Assembly (NCBI GenBank): GCA_035048485.1
Contig: CM068585.1
Location: 52,706,910 to 52,770,909 of the forward strand
Origin: Pteria penguin
Lineage: Eukaryota; Mollusca; Bivalvia; Pterioida; Pteriidae
Length of the DNA: 64,000 nt
Direction: 5' to 3'
Shown here one piece after another: positions 47,473 to 60,482 of this stretch. A program made the translations under genes and the position numbers. Position 1 is the stretch's first letter. Every line of letters starts with the position of its first letter. Below the pieces are notes generated by a model that saw only the letters and a program-made list of their open reading frames with translations, was not told the DNA's origin and did no database searches.

Positions 47473-48428
47473 TTAGTGGCAGCCAGTGTTATGTTGTGGA
47501 TTTGGTGGCAGCCAGTGTTTAGTGGTTAAGGTGGGGCCACCAGTGTTTAGAGGTGGATTTGGTGGTAGCCAGTATTTACTAATAGATTTGGTGGCAGCCA
47601 ATATTTAGTGGTGGATTTCTTGGTGGCTAGTGTTTAGTGGTGGATTTTATGGCCACCAGTGTTCAATGATGGATTTGGTGGTGGCCAGTGTTTAGTGGTG
47701 GATATGGTGACAGCCGGTGTTTAGTGGTGGATTTAGTGGCAGTCAGTATATGGTGGTGGCAAGTGTTTAGTGGTGTATTTGTTAGAGGCCAGTGTTTAGT
47801 GATATAATTGGTGTAGTCAGTGTTTAGTGGTGGAGGTGGTAGCCAGTGTTTAGTGATAGATTTGGTGGTAATCATTGTTAAGTGGTGGATTTGTTGGTGG
47901 CCAGTGTGTAGTGGTGGACTGGTTGCAGCCAGTGTTTAGTGGTGGATTTGTTGGTGACCAGTGTTTATTGGTGGATTACATGGTGGCCAGTGTGTATTGG
48001 TGGATTTGGTAGCAGCCAGTGTTTAGAGGTAGATTTGGTGGTAGTGTTTTGTGGTGGAATTGTTGGAGTCAGTGTTTAGTAATGGATTTTGTGGCAGCCA
48101 ATGTTTAGTGGTGGATTTGCTGGTAGTGTTTAGTGGTAGATATCTTAGTTGTCAGTGTTTAGTGGTGGATTTGGTGGCAGTCAGCGTTTAGTGGCAGAAT
48201 TGTTGGAGGCCAGTGTTTAGTAATGGATTTGGTGGCAACTAGTATTAAGTGGTGAATTTCTTTGTTGCCAGTATTTCGTGGTGGGTTTCTTTGTGGCCAA
48301 AGTTTTGTGGTGGGTTTGATGGCAGCCAGTGTTTAGTTGTGGATTTCGTTGCAGCCTGTGTTTAGTGGTGGATTTGGTTGTCACCAGTGTTCAGAGGTGG
48401 ATTTAATGGTAGCCAGTGTCAAGTGATG
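47473..48428. repeat. 29-bp tandem array, about 33 copies
   Basis: Diverged copies of GCCAGTGTTTAGTGGTGGAT followed by TTGGTGGCA, with scattered indels. The plus strand is G+T-rich. Confidence 0.9.
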
Positions 48429-49440
48429 GAAGAAATCATAGTATCTTCAGGAAATTGCAGACCTGGCATTCGCTTGCAATCGAGAACAAAGGGATCTTCC
48501 TAAATGACCTACGTAGGGATCACTAAAACGAGAAGCTGAAGAGTGTGATGGAAATCGCCTTCTAAGCCACAATGCGCTAGTTCTTGTTAATATTAATGCC
48601 TTATTTAAAAGTGGACCAATGTCTCATTCTCTCAGGTATATGGTCTTTTTGGTTCAGGTTCCGTTCCAAAGGTTAAAAAGGGGGTTGTGGTTATTTTTCC
48701 TTTACAAGCTTGCTGAGTTTCCTATCATCATTAATCACGATAACCGACCAAGATATTACCAATGATGTAACATTATTCCAATATGACCGCCTAGGTGGCC
48801 ATCTTGAAATCTAAAGACGGAATTCTTAACATTTTAACATTTTAAAATGAAACTTACCGAAGTGACCTGGCCATGAAATCGATAATTACATTTAGAATTA
48901 TGTTGCATCACGTACAGATTAAGGAAGTAAAGACTAGATGTTCGGAACCGCCTAGGATTCGACAAAAAAAGAGAATATCCTTTTTCAGTATTGTTCGTCG
49001 TAAAACAACATTCAGTAATATATTACAAGACAAAGGTCGGCCTCTTCCCATAAATTTCTCTATGGTGGACCCCTTCTCAACAAAATTTCCTCATTCGCTA
49101 ATTAATTATACACCGCACTGCTGTAAGTGGGAAAGGGGGGGGGGCTCTCTAGATCTGGCTGATCAATTTATACATCTATGCAGTTGATCTGTGATGAATA
49201 TTCTCAGTACGGAAAAGGGACGAAAATGAAACACTTATCTAACGTCATAAAAATATATTGTTACACAACAAGAACGGTGAATACTTATGTAAACAACAGC
49301 TCATACTGTAAGCCGTGGCAGTGTCCGCTTAATACAATGGCATCAACTTGCACGTGTTTGCTACAGTGAATTCAAAAGTTCAAGAGCAAACAAATATGTT
49401 TGTTTCAAAGGTGATGTATGTACTAAATGCGCGTTCATTG
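48429..49440. other. Intergenic, no feature recognised
   Basis: A 104-codon frame (48873-49187) has no recognised domain. A poly-G run lies at 49135-49143. Confidence 0.4.
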
Positions 49441-49444
49441 ACTT

Positions 49445-49446
<2 letters not shown>

Positions 49447-49536
<90 letters not shown>
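49447..49536. repeat. (TA)n microsatellite, about 45 units
   Basis: Uninterrupted TA repeat. Confidence 0.97.
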
Positions 49537-49538
<2 letters not shown>

Positions 49539-49598
49539 AAGAAATACCTGTAGAAAGGAAGACAAATTAGACAATCATATAAAGACACTGCAGCTAAT

Positions 49599-49875
49599 GA
49601 TTGATTGACTGATTTTTGTTTTCAGTCACACCACGAATATTTCACGTATATGGTGACGGCATCTGCCTGATGCGGGGCATACACATTTTGGCCTTTGCAA
49701 CGGACCCACCCGAAGCAGTGAGGGGTCTTAAACGTGCCATGCATACCACGACACGGGGCCTCGGTTTTTACTGTCTCATCCGAAAGACATGACACCGGCA
49801 TAACCAGAGCGGGACTTGAACCTCGGCTTCCCGATCAGGAGTCCGACCCGATACCACTAGGTCACGCCGGCTTTC
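49599..49875 (-). mobile_element. SINE family A with target-site duplication
   Basis: Minus-strand head AAGCCGGCGTGACCTAGTGG, B box GAGGTTCAAGTCCCGC, body, tail AGTCAATCAATC. actgcagctaa and actacagctaa flank it. Confidence 0.88.
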
Positions 49876-49879
49876 ACTA

Positions 49880-50007
49880 CAGCTAACAAGGCACTCTATA
49901 TTTCCCTTATATTCGTTCTCTGACGGGGACTCGAATCCACGGCTTATGGTACCGAATACCTTAGCTGTCATGCATCCGACCCTCTAATCGACTAAGTCAC
50001 CCGGCTC
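49880..50007 (-). mobile_element. SINE family D, inverse copy
   Basis: On the minus strand GGAGCCGGGTGACTTAGTCG (A-box-like), GTGGATTCGAGTCCCCG (B box) and GAACGAATATAAG match the copy at 16562-16690. Confidence 0.65.
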
Positions 50008-50145
50008 CAAAATAGAGCTTTGATAGACAGTTATTAGCTAATCGTATCCATGACAACACGGCCGCGGAGAGTGAAGGGATTTATATATATATATGTATCA
50101 TGCTACTCAAAGGTTCACCTTACAGCTTGCTATACAGTATACATG

Positions 50146-50210
50146 TATTTGTCTACTGTTGATATCACAACATTATGCCTGTGTTTACTGCTTATCACCA
50201 CACTGTGCAC
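50146..50210. repeat. Detached first units of the 31-bp satellite
   Basis: ATGCCTGTGTTTACTGCTTA with tcaccacactgtgc matches the leading variant units found at 52240-52400. It is separated from them by the element at 50211-52239. Confidence 0.7.
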
Positions 50211-52239
50211 TGGCGGATCCAGAGTGGGGGGGGGGGGGGGCGAGGGGGTGCCCGACCCCCCCCCCCCCCCCCCCCCCGACCCCCCCACCCCCTTTGAGAT
50301 TCCTATAATTTACCTTCCAGAGAAAGAGAGAGAGAGAGAGGGAAGGAATTCATGCATTATAAACAATAGTGTAATATTTGTGTTATGCCGTCACTCAGAG
50401 CACAGGTGTTTGAAGCTCTGTATGTCCACAACAAACATCTATTACGCCCCTACAGGGGTATACACCAAAGAAAAAAGAAAGGTATACAACGATTTTGGAA
50501 GATCCAATTGCCTTAAAACTTGGAACATGACAACCTCCCTATAAAGCGTGATACGTCGACAAATGAAAAATTCGCCCGAATTTCCTCTAAACTTTATGAA
50601 CTTTTATGAACAACGCCTCAATTTGTTTATGCATATTATACAATCTAATTACTTATTTGAGTGTAGAAATGAGATTTAAATTGGTAAATCTAGACTTAAA
50701 ATGTACAAACAAAGTATTTTCCGAATTTTGTAGGACTAAGACGATAAAGTTAGGAGTAGGAACGGTTAGGTAAATATTTATAGGAGTTTTTTATTCATAG
50801 CACTAAAATGTTACTGCACCCTCTTCATATGTTGTGTGTGGCTATGACCTTTTCTTTACAGCGTTTCGTCGTATTAAATGTTACGTACAGAGGGTAATAT
50901 TATGTAAGCTTGTATGTTTTGGACATTCGTGGCGGAGTGGCTAGTTAAACAGGAGACTTTCACTCCCCCAACAGAACCTTTATAAAACATTTTAGAGCAC
51001 AACTCGGTGCTCCAAAGTGACCATGTGCTCGAACTCGAAGTTTATCGAGGTTATTGAATATCTGGAGCATGACAGCGTGCTCCAATCTCGAGTATGTTCT
51101 CAAAAATTCATAATCGGATAGGACCATATTCAGAACCGTGCTTGTATGCACTCACAGGAATCGGGATCGAAAGCGTAAAGATTATAACATCACCCGTACT
51201 CAAACTCAAGAGTGAGTAGGGGTTTGGAGTGTGAATACAGGCTTAGAATCGAACACGCGTAAAAGTTTTTTTTTAGCTCGGGTGCTGGTCTCACCTCCAA
51301 ATTTCAGGGACCCATACATGATCACTGTGGTACATTGTTGTGAGTGCCACAGATACATGACTTTATTCACTTTTGTATTACGTTTTGAACATTTGCAGTT
51401 AAAATGTCAGTAATCTTAATGTATTGTACATTATAACTTTAGATACTATTGACCCAAAAGTTTTAAGCAGTATCCCAAGCTATAAAAAGACAAAACCGTA
51501 TAGGGATTATATCGCAATACGAATTTTGAGCAAATGCATCGCAATATGCCATACGATATGCCGATGCACGCTTACGCAATAATTTCCAGCATACACGTTT
51601 AAAGTACATGTACATGTTCTAATAAAACGATATGTAAAGCTATGTACGTGTGATTAGGATGCGTCCCACATTTTTGGGTTTAACCGTTCTTGCTCCTAGA
51701 ATTTGTGGAATATTGTCAACTAAAAGTAGCATTATAGATAATTACATGCATTATACGTATTTTCTTTTTATGTGTTGTTGATTGTTGAAGTGCGTTAAAG
51801 TCATTTCTAACATATGAAATATTCAAATAATGTATAAGAAATAATACTCAACAATATGTTATGTCACTCAATACCCGACTTGGTAAAAATAGTACAGTTG
51901 TCGACGGATCGCGTCTTTTTGAATTTGCTGTAAGTTATGAGGTACAGAGTGTTCGAAAGGCAAATTAAATAGCCTTAGAATGAAACCATTTATATGTTAT
52001 ATTGTAACTTAAATACTCGAAAATCTTAATTATTGTATAGAAAACTCGGCATTCTCTCATAATTTTTTGCTTAGTAACGGTCTGCTCCTATAAAAAACGA
52101 CTATTTGATTCGCCCCCCTGATATTGAGGTTCTTCTTTACGTGTAAAGTGAGCGGATTTACCTAAAATAAAGCAATATTGTATTTGCGGGAAAATGCCGA
52201 CCCCCCCCCTCTTTTTAAAAATTTCTAGATCCGCCCATG
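50211..52239. mobile_element. ~2 kb insertion with GGCGGATCC-type ends splitting the satellite
   Basis: Left end CTGGCGGATCCAGAGTGGGG, right end CTAGATCCGCCCATG preceded by poly-C: imperfect terminal inverted repeats like those of the hAT-like MITE at 13839. The interior holds poly-G/poly-C tracts and AT-rich DNA but no transposase frame, so it is non-autonomous. The target duplication is not clean (ctgtgc / ccgtgc). Confidence 0.55.
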
Positions 52240-55200
52240 CCGTGCCTTTGTTAACTGTTTATCAACACACCATGCCTTTGTTAACTGTATATTACCACAT
52301 CATGGCTTTGTTTACTGCTTATACCACCACACTATGCCTTTGTTTACTGCTTATATCACCACACTATGCCTTTGTTTACTGTTTATCACCACACCAGTTC
52401 CTTTGTTGACTGATTATATCACCACACCAGTTCCTTTGTTTACTGTTTATCAACATACCAGTGCCTATGCTACTGTTTATTACCTTAGCTTGCATTTATT
52501 TAGTGTTTATGCCTTCGTTTATTGTTTATCACCAGACCATTGCCTTTGTTTATTGTTTACCACCACACCATTGCCTTTGTTTATTGTTTATCCCCACACC
52601 ATTGCCTTTGTTTATTGTTTATCCCCACACCATTGCCTTTTATATTGTTTATCACCACACCATTGCCTTTTTTATTGTTTATCACCACATCATTGCCTTT
52701 TTTATTGTTTATCCCCACACCATTGCCTTTGTTTATTGTTTATCCCCACACCATTGCCTTTGTTTATTGTTTATCCCCCACCATTGCCTTTGTTTATTGT
52801 TTACCACCACACCATTGCCATTGTTTATCACCACACCATTGCCTATTTATTGTTTACCACCTCACCATTGCCTATTTATTGTTTATCACCACACCATTGC
52901 CTGTTTATTGTTTATCACCACACCATTGCCTTTGTTTATTGTTTATCACCACACCGTTTTCTTTGTTTATTGTTTATCACCACACCATTGCCTATTTATT
53001 GTTTACCACCACACCATTGCCTTTGTTTATTGTTTATCCCCACACCATTGCCTTTGTTTATTGTTTAACACCACACAATTGCCTTTGTTTATTGTTTATC
53101 ACCACACCATTGCCTATTTATTGTTTACCACCACACCATTGCCTATTTATTGTTTACCATCACACCATTGCCTGTTTATTGTTTATCACCACACCATTGC
53201 CTTTGTTTATTGTTTATCACCACACCATTGTCTTTGTTTATTGTTTATCACCACACCATTGCCTATTTATTGTTTACCACCACACCATTGCCTATTTATT
53301 GTTTACCACCACACCATTGCCTATTTATTGTTTATCACCACACCATTGCCTTTGTTTATTGTTTATCACTACACCATTGCCTTTGTTTATTGTTTATCCC
53401 CACATTATTGCCTTTGTTTATTGTTTACCACCACACCATTGCCATTCTTTATTGTTTATCCCCAAACGATTGCCTTTGTTTATTACTTATCATCACACCA
53501 TTGCCTTTGTATATTGTTTATCACCACACCATTGCCTTTGTTTATTATTTATCATCACACCATTGCCTTTGTATATTGTTTATCACCACACCATTGCCTT
53601 TGTTTATTGTTTATCCCCTCATTATTGCCTTTGTTTATTGTTTACAACCACACCATTGCCATTCTTTATTGTTTATCCCCAAACGATTGCCTTTGTTTAT
53701 TATTTATCATCACACCATTGCCTTTGTATATTGTATATCACCACACCATTGCCTTTGTTTATTATTTATCATCACACCATTGCCTTTGTATATTATTTAT
53801 CACCACACCATTGCCTTTATTTATTATTTATCATCACACCATTGCCTTTGTATATTATTTATTACCACACCATTGCCTTTGTATATTGTTTATCACCACA
53901 CCATTGCCTATTTATTGTTTACCACCACACCGTTGCCTATTTATTGTTTATCACCACACCATTGCCTGTTTATTTTTTATCACCACACCATTGCCTTTGT
54001 TTATTGTTTATCACCACACCATTGTCTTTGTTTATTGTTTATCCCCACACCATTGCCTATTTATTGTTTACCACCACACCATTGCCTTTGTTTATTGTTT
54101 ATCCCCACACCATTGCCTTTGTTTATTGTTTACCACCACACCATTGCCTTTGTTTTTTGTTTATCACCACACCATTGCCTATTTATTGTTTACCACCACA
54201 ACATTGCCTATTTATTCTTTATTATTTATCATCACACCATTGCCTTTGTATATTGTTTATCACCACACCATTGCCTTTGTTTATTATTTATCATCACACC
54301 ATTGCCTTTGTATATTGTTTATCACCACACCATTGCCTTTGTTTATTGTTTATCCCCTCATTATTGCATTTGTTTATTGTTTACAACCACGCCATTGCCA
54401 TTCTTTATTGTTTATCCCCGAACGATTGCCTTTGTTTATTATTTATCATCACACCATTGCCTTTGTATATTATTTATCACCACACCATTGTCTTTGTATA
54501 TTGTTTATCACCACACCATTGCCTATTTATTGTTTACCACCACCCCATTGCCTATTTATTGTTTATCACCACACCATTGCATTTGTTTATTGTTTATCAC
54601 CACACCATTGTCTTTGTTTATTGTTTATCACCACACCATTGCCTATTTATTGTTTACCACCACACCATTGCCTTTGTTTATTGTTTATCACCACACCATT
54701 GCCTATTTATTGTTTATTACCACACCATTGCCTTTGTTTATTGTTTATCACTACACCATTGCCTTTGTTTATTGTTTATCCCCACATTATTGCCTTTGTT
54801 TATTGTTTACCACCACACCATTGCCATTCTTTATTGTTTATCCCCAAACGATTGCCTTTGTTTATTATTTATCATCACACCATTGCCTTTGTATATTGTT
54901 TATCACCACACCATTGCCTTTGTTTATTATTTATCATCACACCATTGCCTTTGTATATTATTTATCACCACACCATTGCCTTTGTTTATTATTTATCATC
55001 ACACCATTGCCTTTGTATATTATTTATCACCACACCATTGCCTTTGTATATTGTTTATCACCACACCATTGCCTATTTATTGTTTACCACCACACCATTG
55101 CCTATTTATTGTTTATCACCACACCATTGCCTGTTTATTGTTTATTACCACACCATTGCCTTTGTTTATTGTTTATCACCACACCATTGTCTTTGTTTAT

Positions 55201-58200
55201 TGTTTATCACCACACCATTGCCTATTTATTGTTTACCACCACACCATTGCCTTTGTTTATTGTTTATCCCCACACCATTGCCTTTGTTTATTGTTTACCA
55301 CCACACCATTGCCTTTGTTTATTGTTTATCACCACACCATTGCCTATTTATTGTTTACCACCACACCATTGCCTATTTATTGTTTACCACCACTACATTG
55401 CCTGTTTATTGTTTATCACCACACCATTGCCTTTGTTTATTATTTATCATCACACCATTGCCTGTTTATTGTTTATCACCACACCATTGCCTTTGTTTAT
55501 TATTTATCATCACACCATTGCCTTTGTATATTGTTTATCACCACACCATTACCTTTGTTTATTGTTTATCCCCTCATTATTGCCTTTGTTTATTGTTTAC
55601 AACTACACCATTGCCATTCTTTATTGTTTATCCCCAAACGATTGCCTTTGTTTATTATTTATCATCACACCATTGCCTTTGTATATTGTTTATCACCACA
55701 CCATTGCCTTTGTTTATTATTTATCATCACACCATTGCCTTTGTATATTGTTTATCACCACACCATTGCCTTTGTTTATTGTTTATCCCCTCATTATTGC
55801 ATTTGTTTATTGTTTACAACCACGCCATTGCCATTCTTTATTGTTTATCCCCGAACGATTGCCTTTGTTTATTATTTATCACCACACCATTGCCTTTGTA
55901 TATTATTTATCACCACACCATTGCCTTTGTATATTGTTTATCACCACACCATTGCCTATTTATTGTTTACCACCACACCATTGCCTATTTATTGTTTATC
56001 ACCACACCATTGCATTTGTTTATTGTTTATCACCACACCATTGTCTTTGTTTATTGTTTATCACCACACCATTGCCTATTTATTGTTTACCACCACACCA
56101 TTGCCTTTGTTTATTGTTTATCCCCACACCATTGCCTATTTATTGTTTATTACCACACCCTTGCCTTTGTTTATTGTTTATAACTACACCATTGCCATTC
56201 TTTATTGTTTATCCCCACATTATTGCCTTTGTTTATTGTTTACCACCACACCATTGCCATTCTTTATTGTTTATCCCCAAACGATTGCCTTTGTTTATTA
56301 TTTATCATCACACCATTGCCTTTGTATATTGTTTATCACCACTACATTGCCTTTGTTTATTATTTATCATCACACCATTGCCTTTGTATATTATTTATCA
56401 CCACACCATTGCCTTTGTTTATTATTTATCATCACACCATTGCCTTTGTATATTATTTATCACCACACCATTGCCTTTGTATATTGTTTATCACCACACC
56501 ATTGCCTATTTATTGTTTACCACCACACCATTGCCTATTTATTGTTTATCACCACACCATTGCCTGTTTATTGTTTATCACCACACCATTGCCTTTGTTT
56601 ATTGTTTATCACCACACCATTGTCTTTGTTATTGTTTATCACCACACCATTGTCTATTTATTGTTTACCACCACACCATTGCCTTTGTTTATTGTTTATC
56701 CCCACACCATTGCCTTTGTTTATTGTTTACCACCACACCATTGCCTTTGTTTATTGTTTATCACCACACCATTGCCTATTTATTGTTTACCACCACACCA
56801 TTGCCTATTTATTGTTTACCACCACACCATTGCCTGTTTATTGTTTATCACCACACCATTGCCTTCGTTTATTATTTATCATCACACCATTGCCTGTTTA
56901 TTGTTTAACACCACACCATTGCCTTTGTTTATTATTTATCATCACACCTTTGCCTTTGTATATTGTTTATCACCACACCATTACCTTTGTTTATTGTTAA
57001 TCCCCTCATTATTGCCTTTGTTTACAACTACACCATTGCCATTCTTTATTGTTTATCCCCAAACGATTGCCTTTGTTTATTATTTATCATCACACCATTG
57101 CCTTTGTATATTGTTTATCACCACACCATTGCCTTTGTTTATTATTTATCATCACACCATTGCCTTTATATATTATTTATCACCACACTATTGCCTTTGT
57201 TTATTATTTATCATCACACCATTGCCTTTGTATATTATTTATCACCACACCATTGCCTTTGTATATTGTTTATCACCACACCATTGCCTATTTATTGTTT
57301 ACCACCACACCATTGCCTATTTATTGTTTATCACCACACCATTGCCTTTGTTTATAGTTTACCCCCACACCATTGCCTTTATTTATTGTTTATCACCACA
57401 CCATTGCCTATTTATTGTTTACCACCACACCATTGCCTATTTATTGTTTATCACCACACCATTGCCTGTTTATTGTTTATCACCACACCATTGCCTTTGT
57501 TTATTGTTTATCACCACACCATTGTCTTTGTTATTGTTTATCACCACACCATTGCCTATTTATTGTTTACCACCACACCATTGCCTTTGTTTATTGTTTA
57601 TCCCCACACCATTGCCTTTGTTTATTGTTTACCACCACACCATTGCCTTTGTTTATTGTTTATCACCACACCATTGCCTATTTATTGTTTACCACCACAC
57701 CATTGCCTATTTATTGTTTACCACCACACCATTGCCTGTTTATTGTTTATCACCACACCATTGCCTTCGTTTATTATTTATCATCACACCATTGCCTGTT
57801 TATTGTTTAACACCACACCATTGCCTTTGTTTATTATTTATCATCACACCTTTGCCTTTGTATATTGTTTATCACCACACCATTACCTTTGTTTATTGTT
57901 AATCCCCTCATTATTGCCTTTGTTTACAACTACACCATTGCCATTCTTTATTGTTTATCCCCAAACGATTGCCTTTGTTTATTATTTATCATCACACCAT
58001 TGCCTTTGTATATTGTTTATCACCACACCATTGCCTTTGTTTATTATTTATCATCACACCATTGCCTTTATATATTATTTATCACCACACTATTGCCTTT
58101 GTTTATTATTTATCATCACACCATTGCCTTTGTATATTATTTATCACCACACCATTGCCTTTGTATATTGTTTATCACCACACCATTGCCTATTTATTGT

Positions 58201-59130
58201 TTACCACCACACCATTGCCTATTTATTGTTTATCACCACACCATTGCCTTTGTTTATAGTTTACCCCCACACCATTGCCTTTATTTATTGTTTATCACCA
58301 CATCATTGCCTATTTATTGTTTACCACCACACCATTGCCTATTTATTGTTTACCACCACACCATTGCCTGTTTATTGTTTATCACCACACCATTGCCTTT
58401 GTTTATTGTTTATCACCACACCATTGTCTTTGTTTATTGTTTATCACCACATTATTGCCTTTGTTTATTGTTTACCACCACACCATTGCCATTCTTTATT
58501 GTTTATCCCCAAACGATTGCCTTTGTTTATTATTTATCATCACACCATTGCCTTTGTATATTGTTTACCACCACACCATTGCCTTTGTTTATTATTTATC
58601 ATCACACCATTGCCTTTGTATATTGTTTATCACCACACCATTGCCTTTGTTTATTGTTTATCCCCTCATTATTGCCTTTGTTTATTGTTTATAACCACAC
58701 CATTGTCATTCTTTATTGTTTATCCCCAAACGATTGCCTTTGTTTATTATTTATCATCACACCATTGCCTTTGTATATTGTTTATCACCACACCATTGCC
58801 TTTGTTTATTATTTATCATCACACCATTGCCTTTGTATATTATTTATCACCACACCATTGCCTTTGTTTATTATTTATCATCACACCATTGCCTTTGTAT
58901 ATTATTTATCACCACACCATTGCCTTTGTATATTGTTTATCACCACACCATTGCCTTTGTTTATTATTTATCATCACACCATTGCCTTTGTTTATTGTTT
59001 ATCCCCTCATTTTTGCCTTTGTTTATTGTTTACCACCACACCATTGTCATTCTTTATTGTTTATCCGCAAATGATTGCCTTTGTATATTGTTTATCACCA
59101 CACCATTGCCTTTATTTATTGTTTATCAGA
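52240..59130. repeat. 6.9-kb minisatellite of 29-31 bp units (over 200 copies)
   Basis: Main unit CACCACACCATTGCCTTTGT plus TTATTGTTTAT (31 bp); variants of 29 bp (CATTGCCTATTTATTGTTTA), 28 bp (CATTGCCTGTTTATTG) and units with ATCATCACACC or ATCCCCAAACG. The first units (52240-52440) are the most diverged (TTAACTG, TTTACTG) and the interior is much more uniform, as expected for expansion from the middle. No forward frame contains a stop in the unit, so open frames of 1492, 1252 and 1240 codons overlap. The encoded hydrophobic periodic peptides (FIVYHHTIAFVYCLSPHHCL) are an artefact; there is no sign of a gene. Confidence 0.93.
57001..58800. repeat. 902-bp higher-order duplication inside the satellite
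   Basis: The landmark TCCCCTCATTATTGCCTTTG directly followed by TTTACAACTACACC occurs at 57001 and 57903. Sequence before and after is near-identical between the two copies, e.g. the rare variant ATCATCACACCTTTGCC. Confidence 0.85.
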
Positions 59131-59344
59131 AAACAAAGACCTTAGTTTAATCTTTACCATCACACAAAGGGTTATATGGACTTCAAATACGATATTAAAT
59201 CTATTTCAAATAAGAAAAAGTAATATTTCAAATTATATTGATGAGAATAATTTTATGCGTTTTACATCAGAATAATTATGTTTAATAACAATGCTTTCTA
59301 TATGAACTAAAACATTTCCATCATTAATAAATTTTTCATGACTC

Positions 59345-59500
59345 TTGTACCAGGCGCCTATCCAGAAATTTTGTCGAGAGGCAGTCCACCTCCAATAAAT
59401 ATTCCGAGACAGGGTCCACCCAACGAGAGAAGTAATATTCACCAAATCTCAGGGTGGGTCCAGACCCCCGGTCCACCCCTGTGGATCTGCGCATGTGTAC
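59345..59500. mobile_element. Fragment of a GGCGGATCC-type element
   Basis: GGCGCCTATCCAGAAATTTT at one side and CCCCTGTGGATCTGCGCATG at the other resemble diverged ends of the 50211 element, about 155 bp apart. Confidence 0.4.
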
Positions 59501-59823
59501 TTTTATAAATGCTGGTGATATAATAGATGTAAGATGAATGTTTAATAGATATCAACGCGGATGTTTATTCCGTCGAGGCTCTTTGTAATGTAATGTACTT
59601 CAAAATTAATGCCTGCCATTTTAATGCATACGACATTTAACAGGCTTGACTTTAATGAGATAGACAGTCCTGTCAAAATCGTGGTAGAGTCGTTGTGATC
59701 AATGACGGCCCGGGGAGAAATATAAGGTTTTACTCCTATGAGGAGATTTAAAATATTCAGAACTTTTTAGGGAGTACGAATCAACATATTTGTACGAAGC
59801 CATTTTCGTGCCATTTTAACAAA

Positions 59824-59867
59824 GTTTCTCGTTCAAACGAGAAATTTTCTCGTTCCGACGAGAAACT
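59824..59867. repeat. Double hairpin of TTTCTCGTT motifs
   Basis: GTTTCTCGTTCAAACGAGAA followed by ATTTTCTCGTTCCGACGAGAAAC: each half and the whole are self-complementary. Confidence 0.7.
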
Positions 59868-59909
59868 ATTATATATGAATTAAGGTGTTCGGTTATTTAA
59901 ATTATTTCA

Positions 59910-59912
<3 letters not shown>

Positions 59913-59954
<42 letters not shown>
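59913..59954. repeat. (TA)n microsatellite
   Basis: About 21 TA units. Confidence 0.95.
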
Positions 59955-59958
<4 letters not shown>

Positions 59959-60261
59959 CAATGATACATTTATATGTGCATAACTGCATATATTTCAAAT
60001 TGAAATAAATAAATAGTAAAACAAAAGATGGAAATGTAAGATTTTACTCAGAAACTGCAGATAAATCCCAAAGGGTATACCTCATTCAAAATGACTTGTC
60101 TGGATCATCTCGGCGTTTGTCAATGAACCACATATCTGCAGGAACTACAATATACGGGTTTCTTTTTTTTTTTTCATTTACCTTATGCCTTATGCGTTAT
60201 TTCTGTAAAATTCAATGATAGCTCAGCCTGCATGGACACTGTAGGATGCATTAGACATACA

Positions 60262-60482
60262 AGCATAAACTGAGAATATACTTAAGTCAAAATTTCAAAT
60301 TCTTCTGTTCATCAATGAATTAACAACTGGGATTTGGATTTTATTTAGTTTTATTCTATTGTCAGTATTGATAAATAAAATTAAACCATTCTGCATGAGA
60401 ATTTATTTGAACATTTGACAATGGAACAAATTAAAATGAAATATTTGACTTAAGTATATTCTCAGTTTATGGCGCTGGACCT
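60262..60482. mobile_element. Palindromic MITE, copy 2
   Basis: Same family as 7768-7994: GCATAAACTGAGAATATACT at one end and AGTATATTCTCAGTTTATGG at the other, with TTAAGTCAAA arms and an AAATAAA-rich middle. It is in opposite overall orientation to copy 1. Confidence 0.82.

Noticed and set aside
52461..59150. Open frames of 565 to 1492 codons with periodic hydrophobic sequence
   Set aside because: They are translations of the stop-free 31-bp satellite in all three forward frames. They overlap each other and have no domain.
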